64,000 nt of DNA from NCBI GenBank assembly GCA_905236675.1, contig CAJOND010000022.1, positions 62,001 through 126,000 on the forward strand, given 5' to 3'. Below, one piece after another: positions 1-8,093 of the stretch. Positions within the stretch are counted from its first letter, which is position 1; each line of letters opens with the position of its first letter. Below the pieces are notes generated by a model. That model had not been told where the DNA came from, ran no database searches, and saw only the letters and a program-made list of their open reading frames with translations. A program made the translations under genes and the position numbers. The stretch is from Candidatus Rifleibacteriota bacterium. GTDB taxonomy: Bacteria > Muiribacteriota > Ozemobacteria > Ozemobacterales > Ozemobacteraceae.

Positions 1-315
1 TTCATAAGATTGGTCTAAATGACGCATTGCCTCAACAGCCGAATCGAATTTTTCAGGTTTGATAAATCGTTCATCTTTAGCGAGATAGTTAATTAACTCA
101 TCATAAGTTGAAACATATTGGTCTATTTCGTATTTAACCTGTTTAAAAGCATGTATATTGCCTTCTATAAGTATATCTCTAGATAAGTTTTCCAAAGATT
201 CAAAAGCAAAAATTCCTAATAAGATAAGAGGCAGAATAGTTATTATAAAAATGCCAAGCCAAGCTCTTACTTTAATACTTTTGAAGAAATTTACTCTCTT
301 AACACCATCTGTCAT
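1..315 (-). CDS. Membrane sensor/signalling protein, N-terminal part (cut by window edge)
   Basis: This reading frame starts at an ATG at 315 and runs off the left edge, giving 105 residues. The visible part has a short basic N-terminus, then one strong membrane segment at about residues 14-33 (LGIFIITILPLILLGIF), then a hydrophilic stretch with helical character (ESLENLSRDILIEG onward). This is the usual beginning of a single-span or Cache-type extracytoplasmic sensor followed by HAMP and an output domain such as a kinase, cyclase or chemoreceptor. The output domain is outside the window, so the function cannot be named. The ribosome site is weak (GGAAAAA about 5 bases upstream). It is divergent from the next gene. 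Confidence 0.7.
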   Translation of the reverse strand, partial: MTDGVKRVNFFKSIKVRAWLGIFIITILPLILLGIFAFESLENLSRDILIEGNIHAFKQVKYEIDQYVSTYDELINYLAKDERFIKPEKFDSAVEAMRHLDQSYE

Positions 316-496
316 TTGATTTTTCCAATTTAAATATAATTTGTAATTAGTTTAACATACTTTTTTTGTTTATACAAAGTAAGAGTTTGTTTGATTAATA
401 AAATATTTCAAGTGCATTAGTTATAAAAACAGAAATAAACTAAAACAAATAATTAGTTTTGTCGATTTTAGGTATCAAAGTATACAAAAAAAAGGA

Positions 497-985
497 TTGG
501 CAAACAAAAAAATGAGCTTAGACCTATCATCTTTAAATGGTTCTATTTCCAGTTTTTTCAATCGTCATTTCACTTCTACAAACAATAATAACGAATCCGA
601 TGATATTAAAACACAAATCAGAGATTATGCAAAAAACATCATTTCTAATCGGAAAAATCTATCTGACTATATAAGCAGCAGTCAAGACAGTTTTGAAAAC
701 TTATCAGATACTAATGTTAATTCATCTCTTCTTTCGGCTGTTTCCAAAATGAAAAATACTTCATCAATGTCTGCTATAGAAAAATATAAGTATATGATGG
801 AACAAGCCAATAATTCAGATAGAATCGATACAACAGAACCTGATGCAGAAAAGCTTCTTAGCAAATCAGAACAGATTATTCAAAAAGCTTTAACACAAGG
901 AATCAGTGTATCTGATACTGTCAATCTCAGCAAAGCTTTAACAGCAAAACAGGTAGCTTTATCAAGATTAGATATGCTTGGTTAA
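497..985 (+). CDS. Hypothetical soluble protein, Ser/Asn-rich
   Basis: A 162-residue protein that I do not recognise. It has no signal peptide or membrane segment. The composition is rich in Ser, Asn and Lys and the predicted structure is mostly helical. The C-terminal half (roughly residues 95-160: YMMEQANNSD..., LSKALTAKQVALSRLDMLG) looks like a helical hairpin. The start is uncertain. The longest frame uses TTG at 497, but the purine-rich AAAGGA at 491-496 lies too close to it; ATG at 512 (MSLDLSS) is an alternative that would shorten the protein by five residues. It stands alone between a divergent sensor gene and the M18 peptidase, 76 bases before the latter. Confidence 0.6.
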   Translation: MANKKMSLDLSSLNGSISSFFNRHFTSTNNNNESDDIKTQIRDYAKNIISNRKNLSDYISSSQDSFENLSDTNVNSSLLSAVSKMKNTSSMSAIEKYKYMMEQANNSDRIDTTEPDAEKLLSKSEQIIQKALTQGISVSDTVNLSKALTAKQVALSRLDMLG

Positions 986-1061
986 GAAATAACTTGCATA
1001 TTTTTTTCAATTAAATAAATTACCACTTGAAGTATATCTAAAATTTTGTGAGGGAATAATT

Positions 1062-2369
1062 ATGCCTCATCCTGATAAAATATATGGTCAACAGCTTGTA
1101 GATTTCTGCTATGAGAGTCCAACAGCATTTCATGCCGTTGCTTCATCAATAAAAATATTAGAAGCCAATGGCTTTAAACCTTTAAATGAAGCAGAAGACT
1201 GGCAATTAGAACGGAATGGGAAATACTATTTTGTTCGTAATGATTCTGCTTTAATGGCCTTTATAGTAGGATCAAAAAATATTTTTGAATCTGGTTTTAA
1301 AATAGTTGGTGCTCATAACGATTCACCTGGTTTCCGTATCAAACCCACCCCTGAATGGGTAAGTAAAGACCACTATTTACGTCTTAACACGGAAGTATAT
1401 GGCGGTCCCATACTTAGCACCTGGTTTGATAGACCACTAGCAATTGCAGGTCGTGTGACATGCAAAAGTGGCAATATCTATAAGCCCAAGGAACGCTTAA
1501 TTAATATAAACAAACCTCTTGCCATTATTCCAAATATGGCTATTCATCTAAATCCAAATCTAAATAATGGTTATGTTTACGACAAACAAATTGATACACT
1601 TCCATTCGTTGGCCAGGTTAATGCAAAATTTGAAGGCAAAGGTTATCTTCACGGTCTATTAACTGTTGAATTGGTTGTAGATTACGATGATATTTTAGAT
1701 TATGATCTTTTCCTATATGAATATCAGAAAGGTTGTCTAATAGGTCCGGACAATGAATATATCTCTTCTAGCCGAATAGACAATTTACAATCTGTATTTG
1801 CTGCTGTAAATGCCATTTGTCAGACAGACAAACCAGAATCTACATGTGTAATAGCCTGCTTTGATAATGAAGAAGTAGGAAGTTCAAGTAGAATGGGAGC
1901 TGATTCTACTATTTTATCAGATTTACTTGAACGTATTGTTCTTACTTTTGGTGGAAAACGCAAAGATTATTTGAGAGCCTTAGCTTCTTCTTTTCTAATT
2001 TCGGCTGATGGTGCACATGCTTGCCATCCAAATCTGAAAGAGAAAGAAGACCCCACAACTAGACCAATAGTTAACGGCGGTCCTACAATTAAGCAAAGTG
2101 GACATAGAAGCTACACTTCTGATTCAATAACCAGCTCTGTGTTCAGACAAATATGTGAAATAGCAGGAGTTCCATCTCAATGTTTTGTTAATAGATCAAC
2201 GGCCAAAGGTGGCTCAACTATTGGACCAATATCAGCATCTCATGTAAGTATTCCTTCTGTTGATGTTGGTGTTCCAATGCTTGCAATGCATTCTATAAGG
2301 GAAATGTGCGGTGTAAAAGATAACTACTATATGTTAAAAGCACTGAAAGCCTTTTTTGCAACAGAATAA
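1062..2369 (+). CDS. apeB: M18 family aminopeptidase (aspartyl aminopeptidase type)
   Basis: A zinc aminopeptidase of family M18, 435 residues, about the normal length for bacterial members. Recognisable motifs in order are VGAHNDSPGFRIKP (first metal His and Asp), GGPILSTWFDRPL, FDNEEVGSSS (catalytic Glu and metal Glu), SADGAHACHPN, GGPTIKQSGHRSYTSD, and the C-terminal GSTIGPI with LAMHSIREMCG (last metal His). The family removes N-terminal residues, often acidic ones, from peptides in the cytoplasm. No signal peptide is present. An AGGGA ribosome site sits about 6 bases before ATG 1062. In an amino-acid-fermenting cell it would feed peptide breakdown, which is inference from context. The exact residue preference cannot be read from the sequence. 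Confidence 0.93.
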   Translation: MPHPDKIYGQQLVDFCYESPTAFHAVASSIKILEANGFKPLNEAEDWQLERNGKYYFVRNDSALMAFIVGSKNIFESGFKIVGAHNDSPGFRIKPTPEWVSKDHYLRLNTEVYGGPILSTWFDRPLAIAGRVTCKSGNIYKPKERLININKPLAIIPNMAIHLNPNLNNGYVYDKQIDTLPFVGQVNAKFEGKGYLHGLLTVELVVDYDDILDYDLFLYEYQKGCLIGPDNEYISSSRIDNLQSVFAAVNAICQTDKPESTCVIACFDNEEVGSSSRMGADSTILSDLLERIVLTFGGKRKDYLRALASSFLISADGAHACHPNLKEKEDPTTRPIVNGGPTIKQSGHRSYTSDSITSSVFRQICEIAGVPSQCFVNRSTAKGGSTIGPISASHVSIPSVDVGVPMLAMHSIREMCGVKDNYYMLKALKAFFATE

Positions 2370-2394
2370 AAACATAGAACAACTTTTTGCTTAT

Positions 2395-2434
2395 AAAAAA
2401 ACCAGGGCTAGAAATTCTAACTCTGATTTTTTTC
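2395..2434. terminator. Possible terminator between convergent genes
   Basis: An imperfect stem (CCAGGGCTAGAA against TTCTAACTCTG) flanked by an A-run on the left and a T-run on the right lies between the convergent M18 and 2465-2857 genes. The stem has mismatches, so this is only a moderate call. Confidence 0.4.
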
Positions 2435-2464
2435 AATCTATCCTTCTCCTCTTTCAAGGTTTAT

Positions 2465-2857
2465 CTAGTTCAAATCTAAATCTCCATAAATCTTATAATT
2501 TTTGCCATCTTTGGCAATATTCAAATCTCTGTTTGGAAATTCTTTTGGCAACTCAGCTTTAAGCATATCAATAACTTCATTTTCTACTTTTTCCATAAAA
2601 TCTGAAGACACACGATTCATTGTTGCTACTTTAACCTTAAATACATATCCAGGACCGATCTGGGAAGTAAGACCCAAAGAGAATGAAAAACCTAGTTCAA
2701 AAAGTCCATCTGTATCTGGTGTGACTCCACAACCTCTAGCAGGTCTGTTAAATCGTAAAGGGTAAGCATCACCATATTTTTCTTCTAACTGGTCATCAAT
2801 TCGATCAAAAATGCCTTGAAGCTTATCTTCCCATTTTTGAAGTAATGGATTTTTCAT
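2465..2857 (-). CDS. Conserved-looking hypothetical cytoplasmic protein
   Basis: A 130-residue protein of unknown function. The frame could extend 14 residues upstream, but the ATG at 2857 (MKNPLLQKWEDKL) is preceded by CGGAG at good spacing, so that start is preferred. It has no signal peptide or membrane segment. Features visible are an N-terminal amphipathic helix, a PLRFNRPARGCGVTPDTDGLF segment with a compact Gly/Pro-rich turn and one Cys, alternating hydrophobic beta-like strands (ELGFSFSLGLTSQIGPGYVFKVKVATM), then a helix and a final strand. The composition suggests a small alpha/beta domain. It is convergent with the M18 peptidase and stands alone. Confidence 0.65.
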   Translation of the reverse strand: MKNPLLQKWEDKLQGIFDRIDDQLEEKYGDAYPLRFNRPARGCGVTPDTDGLFELGFSFSLGLTSQIGPGYVFKVKVATMNRVSSDFMEKVENEVIDMLKAELPKEFPNRDLNIAKDGKNYKIYGDLDLN

Positions 2858-3027
2858 ATCGGACTCCGTTTTTTTATTGAAAATATATTTTATCACCAAC
2901 TAATCTAAAGTGCTAGTTTTTTGATTTTTTATAGAAAACAATCTTTAATATAAAAATATAGATCTAATTATGATTGGAAATCACAATTCATTAATTTCTA
3001 TTTATAATACAAGAGAAAAAAATTTTA

Positions 3028-3633
3028 CTAATCCAAGTTTTTAACAATACATTCACGGTTCCCGTAGGTTAACAAACCATCTTCTTCATAAACTCTGATA
3101 GAACGCTGAAATTCACCTTTTATAAACTTACGTTCCATTATTTTCCCAAGAACTTCTCCTATTTTATTAAGGTCACTAAAGGTTATTCCGTCATCACCGA
3201 CATGAACCATCTCTTCAAACTTTTCTGGTTTTTGATTTATGACATAAACCAAATGGTATGTATAATAAACTTTCTTCTGAAAATGATTTTCAATTCCCTG
3301 AATGCCAAGTACAATTATATCATCAAATTTACAGATTTTCTTAGAATAAGGAATAAAACAATAGGCTCCCACATAAAAAATGTCTTTTGTAGCAGTATTA
3401 AAAACCAATCTTCTTTTACTGCCAAACCAGAAAATAGGAGTTAAAGCAATAGCTAAGACTATAGCAAAGACTTCGCCGTGAGAAATAATATATTTTGAAT
3501 CGAAAAAATAAAGAAAAATTGGAATACCGATTATTCCGGCAATGATTCCGGTTATACCAGCCTGTTGCATCGAAAACGGCATTTTTAGCACATAATTGTC
3601 TCTATCATTGTAAAGCGGTGATTTTTCAGCCAT
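3028..3633 (-). CDS. Membrane protein, paralogue of its upstream neighbour
   Basis: A 201-residue protein with two predicted membrane helices near the N-terminus (about residues 27-45 and 54-68), followed by a soluble domain. It is clearly paralogous to the product of 3635-4255. Both share a pattern of a basic FxxKRR/FKSR turn after the second helix, then an alternating strand (KDIFYVGAYCFIPYSKKICKF versus KQIFIEGTNFFVPYSNFLCNF), then I+GIQ, then a YDLVY/YHLVY strand, and a C-terminal helix. The fold resembles small PH-like membrane-anchored domains, but I do not recognise a named family. The start lies one base after the neighbour's stop, so the pair is almost certainly co-translated. Confidence 0.75.
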   Translation of the reverse strand: MAEKSPLYNDRDNYVLKMPFSMQQAGITGIIAGIIGIPIFLYFFDSKYIISHGEVFAIVLAIALTPIFWFGSKRRLVFNTATKDIFYVGAYCFIPYSKKICKFDDIIVLGIQGIENHFQKKVYYTYHLVYVINQKPEKFEEMVHVGDDGITFSDLNKIGEVLGKIMERKFIKGEFQRSIRVYEEDGLLTYGNRECIVKNLD

Positions 3634-3634
3634 T

Positions 3635-4255
3635 TTAACCTAATAATCTTCTTGATGGACCTCCCATAATATACTTAGCAGAAGAACCACCGGAAGGAAA
3701 AGCTTGAATAGAACGTTCTTCCTTTCCAATTATAAAATTACACCCTATTGTTTCAGACAATAATAAACCCATTTTATTAATATCATCAAAGGTTAGCATA
3801 TGATTAATACCCTGTGTTGTAGCAAGTTTCTTAAACTTTGTCGGTTGGTTTATAGTTGCATACACTAAGTCATAAGAATAACTATATCCATATTTTCCAC
3901 GATGTTCATAACATTGAACCCCTATTATTGCAATATCAGAAAAATTACAAAGAAAATTGCTGTAAGGAACAAAAAAATTAGTGCCTTCAATGAATATTTG
4001 CTTCTTCGCTTTATAGAATGCAAATCTACTTTTAAAACCAAAACTAATTATTGTAATACCAATAGCAAAAATTCCTAAAAGTATCATCAAACCCAGTATG
4101 TTTTCATTAACCATATACATCATATAAGCAAAAGGGATAAATATAATATCGCAAATAATGCAAACATCAGACAATTGTTGAACAGGATTCGGAGTTAATA
4201 ATAAAATTTTATCATTTGTCTTTGATATAGGAGAAAGTCCGTTCATATTATTCAC
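3635..4255 (-). CDS. Membrane protein, paralogue of its downstream neighbour
   Basis: A 206-residue protein with two N-terminal membrane helices (about residues 31-50 and 54-72) and a soluble C-terminal domain, matching the layout of the 3028-3633 product. The two are a tandem duplication with considerable divergence. The reading frame begins at GTG 4255, which overlaps the end of the kamB-like gene by eight bases; an ATG at 4246 is an alternative start three residues in. This overlap ties the pair to the lysine gene cluster transcriptionally, although no role in lysine breakdown can be inferred from the proteins themselves. Function unknown. Confidence 0.72.
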   Translation of the reverse strand: MNNMNGLSPISKTNDKILLLTPNPVQQLSDVCIICDIIFIPFAYMMYMVNENILGLMILLGIFAIGITIISFGFKSRFAFYKAKKQIFIEGTNFFVPYSNFLCNFSDIAIIGVQCYEHRGKYGYSYSYDLVYATINQPTKFKKLATTQGINHMLTFDDINKMGLLLSETIGCNFIIGKEERSIQAFPSGGSSAKYIMGGPSRRLLG

Positions 4256-5219
4256 ACACTCCTGATTTAATATCTAATACTATCATATTTAACTCTTTTC
4301 TCAAGAGCTCACAAATATCGTTACTATCTAAAACCAGACCGTATGGAGATTTTGGATTGACAGTAATACCGATAAGATTAATCTGGTCTCGAACAAACAA
4401 TCTTACACCACGTCTAGTCAGGTCAGCAAATAACTGAGGTTCAATCAAAAACCTGGTTCCATCTTCTCCGATAATACTTAAACCTTTTAAATTAATGTTA
4501 TAATTAAAAATTTGTTTAATCAACTGTGATGTTATGGCACCTTTGAAAAATATTGTTTTATCTTTATTCAAATTCTCTAGAGCTTTATTTATCTTTTCTT
4601 CACTGAGTGTATCTACGGAAGTATTAACTGTAGATAAATCTGGAAATACAGGCAAAGACAATAATTTTGCGAAATGTTCAGTTTCTTCAACTATCTTAAC
4701 TAAATTATGGGAAAAGGCTGCTCCAGTTGCTAATATACATGCATCAGAAAAAGCAACTGCTGCGGTAGATTTTCTACTTAAAGCACCATCAATTAATATT
4801 TGTTCTGCTCCATATTCCCTAAGTTTTTTAACAGTTTCTTCCATCTGTGAGCGTGTAGATGGACCAGCTATCTGAACATATCCATCACTTAAAGCTTTTA
4901 CAATGATTACTTCACCCATAGGGGAACTAAAACCAGTATAAGTCAACAATTCTTTTGTAAAATCACAGCGATTTAATAAACCATCTGCTGTTGCGATTAA
5001 AGTATTTTTTTTAACATAGATTTCAGGTTTCTCTGTACCTGTTACCTGGTCTGTAGACTCTCCATCATAACCTATAGAAGTTATTCCTCTGATTTTATTT
5101 GAATTGTCAGATAAAATGCAATTCAAAACTGTGGTTTTGCCTGTATTTTTAGCCATACCTGTTATGGCAATACAGTTATATTGATTTACTTTTTCTATAA
5201 AGCATTCTAAATTATTCAT
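4248..5219 (-). CDS. kamB: P-loop protein, likely KamB (lysine aminomutase reactivase subunit)
   Basis: A 323-residue cytoplasmic protein with a Walker A motif near the N-terminus (AITGMAKNTGKTTVLN). In bacteria that ferment lysine, a protein with this GMAKN-GKT loop sits in the kam/kdd gene cluster and has been named KamB, thought to work with the MutS-related KamC to reactivate the cobalamin-dependent lysine 5,6-aminomutase. The assignment rests on that motif and on being directly downstream of kamA and kdd. KamC and the aminomutase KamDE are not in the window. The middle carries a DGALSRKSTAAVAFSDACILATGAA stretch. No strong ribosome site precedes the ATG. A hairpin terminator separates it from kamA, so it may have its own promoter or depend on read-through. 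Confidence 0.6.
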   Translation of the reverse strand: MNNLECFIEKVNQYNCIAITGMAKNTGKTTVLNCILSDNSNKIRGITSIGYDGESTDQVTGTEKPEIYVKKNTLIATADGLLNRCDFTKELLTYTGFSSPMGEVIIVKALSDGYVQIAGPSTRSQMEETVKKLREYGAEQILIDGALSRKSTAAVAFSDACILATGAAFSHNLVKIVEETEHFAKLLSLPVFPDLSTVNTSVDTLSEEKINKALENLNKDKTIFFKGAITSQLIKQIFNYNINLKGLSIIGEDGTRFLIEPQLFADLTRRGVRLFVRDQINLIGITVNPKSPYGLVLDSNDICELLRKELNMIVLDIKSGVCE

Positions 5220-5254
5220 AACTCAAAAATTTTATCACACTTTTTTCAATTTAT

Positions 5255-5293
5255 AAAAAAAAGCTAGATTGTAAACCCAATCTAGCTTTTTTT
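5255..5293. terminator. Intrinsic terminator between kamA and kamB-like gene
   Basis: A near-perfect stem (AGCTAGATTG, loop TAAACC, CAATCTAGCT) is flanked by a run of A and a run of T, so it can act in either direction. On the minus strand it lies directly after kamA and would separate it from the downstream kamB-like gene. Confidence 0.85.
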
Positions 5294-5303
5294 AGACATG
5301 CTT

Positions 5304-6698
5304 TTAAGAAGCTAATGTTTTAGTTTTTGTATTTTTCTTTCTTTCAGTCATCTTTGGAACAGTTACTTTTTTTGCACAAGGCTTTCTTACTGTTGTTTTA
5401 TTCTTTGCTATTTCAGCAATCTTATTTACACATTCTTGAATCTTAGCTGCTTTTTTATTGGCTTCAGTGCGCTTTTTACGTTCAAGACCTTCTGGTTCAA
5501 GGCAAATCTTGCCATAATGTAAACCTGCAACACCGTCGATTTCTTTTTGTTTTCGGCAGTCTTCACAATCACAATGGAATTTATAATTGTGAGGTTCATC
5601 ATAACAGGTTATAACACCTTCGTAGTTTCTAAGAACAGTCTTTTCATAGCCTGAAGAAATAAGATAATTCGGCATTACAGGAACTTTACCACCACCACCT
5701 GGTGCATCAACAACGAAAGTTGGAATACAAAGCCCAGAAGTATGACCTCTCAAACCTTCGATAATCTCGATTCCCTTGGCAACTGGAGTTCTGAAATGAG
5801 AGAGACCGAAAGACAAATCACACTGATAGATATAGTAAGGTCTAACTCTGATTCTTACTAATTCATGAACTAGTTTTGCCATTACATGAACACAGTCGTT
5901 AACACCAGCAAGAAGAACTGACTGATTACCCAAAGGAATACCAGCATAGCTTAAAAGTTCACAGGCTCTTTCAGAATCTTTTGTTATTTCATTTGGATGA
6001 TTAAAATGAGTATTTACCCAGATTGTATGATATTTTTTCAACATGTTGCACAATTCAGGCGTAATTCTTTGTGGAAGAACAACAGGAGTTCTTGTGCCAA
6101 TTCTGATGATTTCTACATGTTTGATTTCACGAAGTTTCTTTAATATTCTTTCTAATTTGGCATCATCAAGAAGAAGTGGGTCTCCACCAGAAACAACAAC
6201 ATCACGAACTTCTTTATGAGCTTTGATATATTCAATGGCTCTATCTACGTTTCTTTCCGGCATAGCACAGTCTTTTTGACCAGCAAAACGTCTTCTTGTG
6301 CAATGGCGGCAATACATAGAGCACTGGTCAGTTACAAGAAGAAGAACTCTGTCAGGGTATCTGTGGGTAAGACCAGGAACAGGTGAATCGCCATCTTCAT
6401 GAAGTGGGTCTAACAAATCTGCTGGAGAACGATATAGTTCGTTAGCAGTTGGTATTGCCTGTTTTCTAATAGGGTCATTGGGATTATCCAAGTCAATCAG
6501 ACTCAGATAATATGGTGTAATTGCCATACGGAGAGTGCCTAAGCAGTCTCTTATCCCTTCTTCTTCTTCATAACTTAAATTAACGTATTTTTTCAGGTCT
6601 TCTAAAGTTTCAATTCTGTTTCTGACCTGCCATTTCCAGTCGTTCCAATCTTTATCAGGAACATTGATAAACAAACCATTTTTTCTGCATCTATTCAT
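5304..6698 (-). CDS. kamA: L-lysine 2,3-aminomutase
   Basis: A radical SAM, PLP-dependent enzyme that interconverts L-lysine and L-beta-lysine, the first step of clostridial-type lysine fermentation. The 464-residue protein has the cluster cysteines at C126, C130 and C133 (CSMYCRHC) and the PLP lysine at K338 in the PGGGGK loop. The two Asp residues that bind the lysine side chain, D294 (YQCDLS) and D331 (VVDAPGGGG), are present; this supports lysine rather than glutamate as substrate. These positions are offset by one from the Clostridium subterminale enzyme as I recall it. The C-terminal zinc-type Cys pattern (CDCEDC) is present. Unusual is a Lys/Thr-rich basic tail of about 50 residues. 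A GGAG site precedes ATG 6698. The gene follows kdd on the same strand. Confidence 0.95.
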   Translation of the reverse strand: MNRCRKNGLFINVPDKDWNDWKWQVRNRIETLEDLKKYVNLSYEEEEGIRDCLGTLRMAITPYYLSLIDLDNPNDPIRKQAIPTANELYRSPADLLDPLHEDGDSPVPGLTHRYPDRVLLLVTDQCSMYCRHCTRRRFAGQKDCAMPERNVDRAIEYIKAHKEVRDVVVSGGDPLLLDDAKLERILKKLREIKHVEIIRIGTRTPVVLPQRITPELCNMLKKYHTIWVNTHFNHPNEITKDSERACELLSYAGIPLGNQSVLLAGVNDCVHVMAKLVHELVRIRVRPYYIYQCDLSFGLSHFRTPVAKGIEIIEGLRGHTSGLCIPTFVVDAPGGGGKVPVMPNYLISSGYEKTVLRNYEGVITCYDEPHNYKFHCDCEDCRKQKEIDGVAGLHYGKICLEPEGLERKKRTEANKKAAKIQECVNKIAEIAKNKTTVRKPCAKKVTVPKMTERKKNTKTKTLAS

Positions 6699-6823
6699 TC
6701 AATCACTCCTTTACTTAGGGTATAGAGGGTAGGGATAAGGGAGAAAGGGAATTGTTTTAGTAAACGAAAGTCTGTAATAAATTCGTCATTGCCACCAATC
6801 ACCCAACGCCAACCAACAACAAC

Positions 6824-6852
6824 GTAAAAGAATTACAAAGTAATTCTTTTAC
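6824..6852. repeat. Perfect 13-bp stem hairpin after kdd
   Basis: GTAAAAGAATTAC and its exact complement are separated by three bases, starting four bases beyond the kdd stop codon on the minus strand. There is no T-run on that strand, so it is more likely an mRNA-processing or stabilising hairpin than a classical terminator. Confidence 0.6.
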
Positions 6853-6855
6853 TTA

Positions 6856-7899
6856 TTAAACATACTTTTCATCGAAAAGCTTGCGAATCTTAGCGTTTTC
6901 TCTCAATACATTCAAAGTTATTTCAGCATGGTCTTTTGCATAACCATTACCAATAATCATATTAACGTCTTTGCCTACACCTTCAGCACCGAGAGCAGCT
7001 TTTGTAAAGCTTGTTGCCATAGAGAAGAAGTAAACAATACCGTTTTCTCTAACAGGCAATATTGCAGACATTTCGCAATTTTCTACATTTACACAGCAGA
7101 TAGAAACATCGTATTCTTTTCCGCCATTTGCTTCAAGAGCATTTTCTAACACATTAACAGGTTCTGTGCAAGAAGCCACAATAACTTTATTATAAACGCC
7201 AAGTTCCATAAGACCAGGAACCTGAGCAGGATTTCGGACTACACCAACAACGTTTCCTTCTGGGCCAACAGCTTTAAGAGCTTCGTAACCGCAGAGAACG
7301 CCTGATTTTCCGTTAGCTCCAAGAATTAAAACAGAATCGCCCTTCTTTGGAAGTCGGCGAGCCTGGGCTGGAGCACCAGCAACGTCAAGAGCAGCAAGAG
7401 CCAAAGCTTCACTCATATCATCTGGAAGCTTAGCATAAATACCACTTTCGAATAAAACAGCCTGACCTTCGATGTCAACTCTGTCGATTTCAGGGTGAAT
7501 AGCTTTGATTTTATTAATTTTGAGAGGAGTTAAAGAAAGAGAAACCAAAGAAGCAATTTTGTCACCAACTTTGATTTTAACTTTATCAACTAAATCTTCC
7601 CCGATATAAGCAACTTTACCTATGAACATTCCGCCTGAACCAGTAACTGGATTCTGTTGTTTACCGCGTTCAGCAACAATATTCATAATCATCTGACCTA
7701 TTTTTTCAACATCATGACCACAAGCTTCATCAATCTGAGTAAAAGAAGCAGAGTCGATATTCAATGAAATTACATCACAAATAATTTCGTTAGAATAACG
7801 CTTAGTCATGTCGTTATCTATTTTATAAGCAGCCTGAGTTAGAACGCCTTTGGGTTCTATAACTCTGTGAGTGCCATATTTATTACCTTTAAGTGCCAT
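6856..7899 (-). CDS. kdd: L-erythro-3,5-diaminohexanoate dehydrogenase
   Basis: An NAD-dependent dehydrogenase of the lysine fermentation pathway that deaminates 3,5-diaminohexanoate. The protein is 347 residues from the preferred start. It has the zinc-less alcohol-dehydrogenase-like layout of Kdd: an N-terminal GroES-like half (KGNKYGTHRVIEPKGVLTQAAYKID, GSGGMFIGKVAYIGED), then a Rossmann domain with a glycine-rich loop (VLILGANGKSGVLCGYEALKAVG). Three ATG codons in a row occur at 7905, 7902 and 7899. The GGAG site lies 1, 4 and 7 bases before them, so the third is the best placed. The assignment is strengthened by kamA downstream on the same strand. A low-complexity repeat block lies upstream and no clear promoter could be read there. 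Confidence 0.92.
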   Translation of the reverse strand: MALKGNKYGTHRVIEPKGVLTQAAYKIDNDMTKRYSNEIICDVISLNIDSASFTQIDEACGHDVEKIGQMIMNIVAERGKQQNPVTGSGGMFIGKVAYIGEDLVDKVKIKVGDKIASLVSLSLTPLKINKIKAIHPEIDRVDIEGQAVLFESGIYAKLPDDMSEALALAALDVAGAPAQARRLPKKGDSVLILGANGKSGVLCGYEALKAVGPEGNVVGVVRNPAQVPGLMELGVYNKVIVASCTEPVNVLENALEANGGKEYDVSICCVNVENCEMSAILPVRENGIVYFFSMATSFTKAALGAEGVGKDVNMIIGNGYAKDHAEITLNVLRENAKIRKLFDEKYV

Positions 7900-7920
7900 C
7901 ATCATTCTCCTTGATTTATA

Positions 7921-8055
7921 AGATATAAGATTAAGATATAAGATTAAGATATAAGAATGAAGAATGAAGATATATCTTTATCTTCTATCTCAATTTTGGT
8001 CTTCTATCTTTCATCTTCTATCTCAAATTATGGTCTTATGTCTTCCTTTAGTCTC
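7921..8055. repeat. Low-complexity direct repeats with complementary halves
   Basis: The left half contains a 13-base unit (AGATATAAGATTA) repeated twice exactly and once imperfectly from 7921, followed by AGAATGA steps. The right half is pyrimidine-rich with repeated TTCTATCTC/TTCTATCTTTC blocks that are broadly complementary to the left half. It fills the space upstream of kdd. The repeat units are too short and variable for CRISPR. Confidence 0.6.
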
Positions 8056-8093
8056 CATTTTAACAATAGAGAAATAGATAGTCAACAAACTTA

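Noticed and set aside
7921-8055. CRISPR-like array
   Set aside because: Units of 13 bases without unique spacers and no cas genes; simple-sequence repeats explain it.
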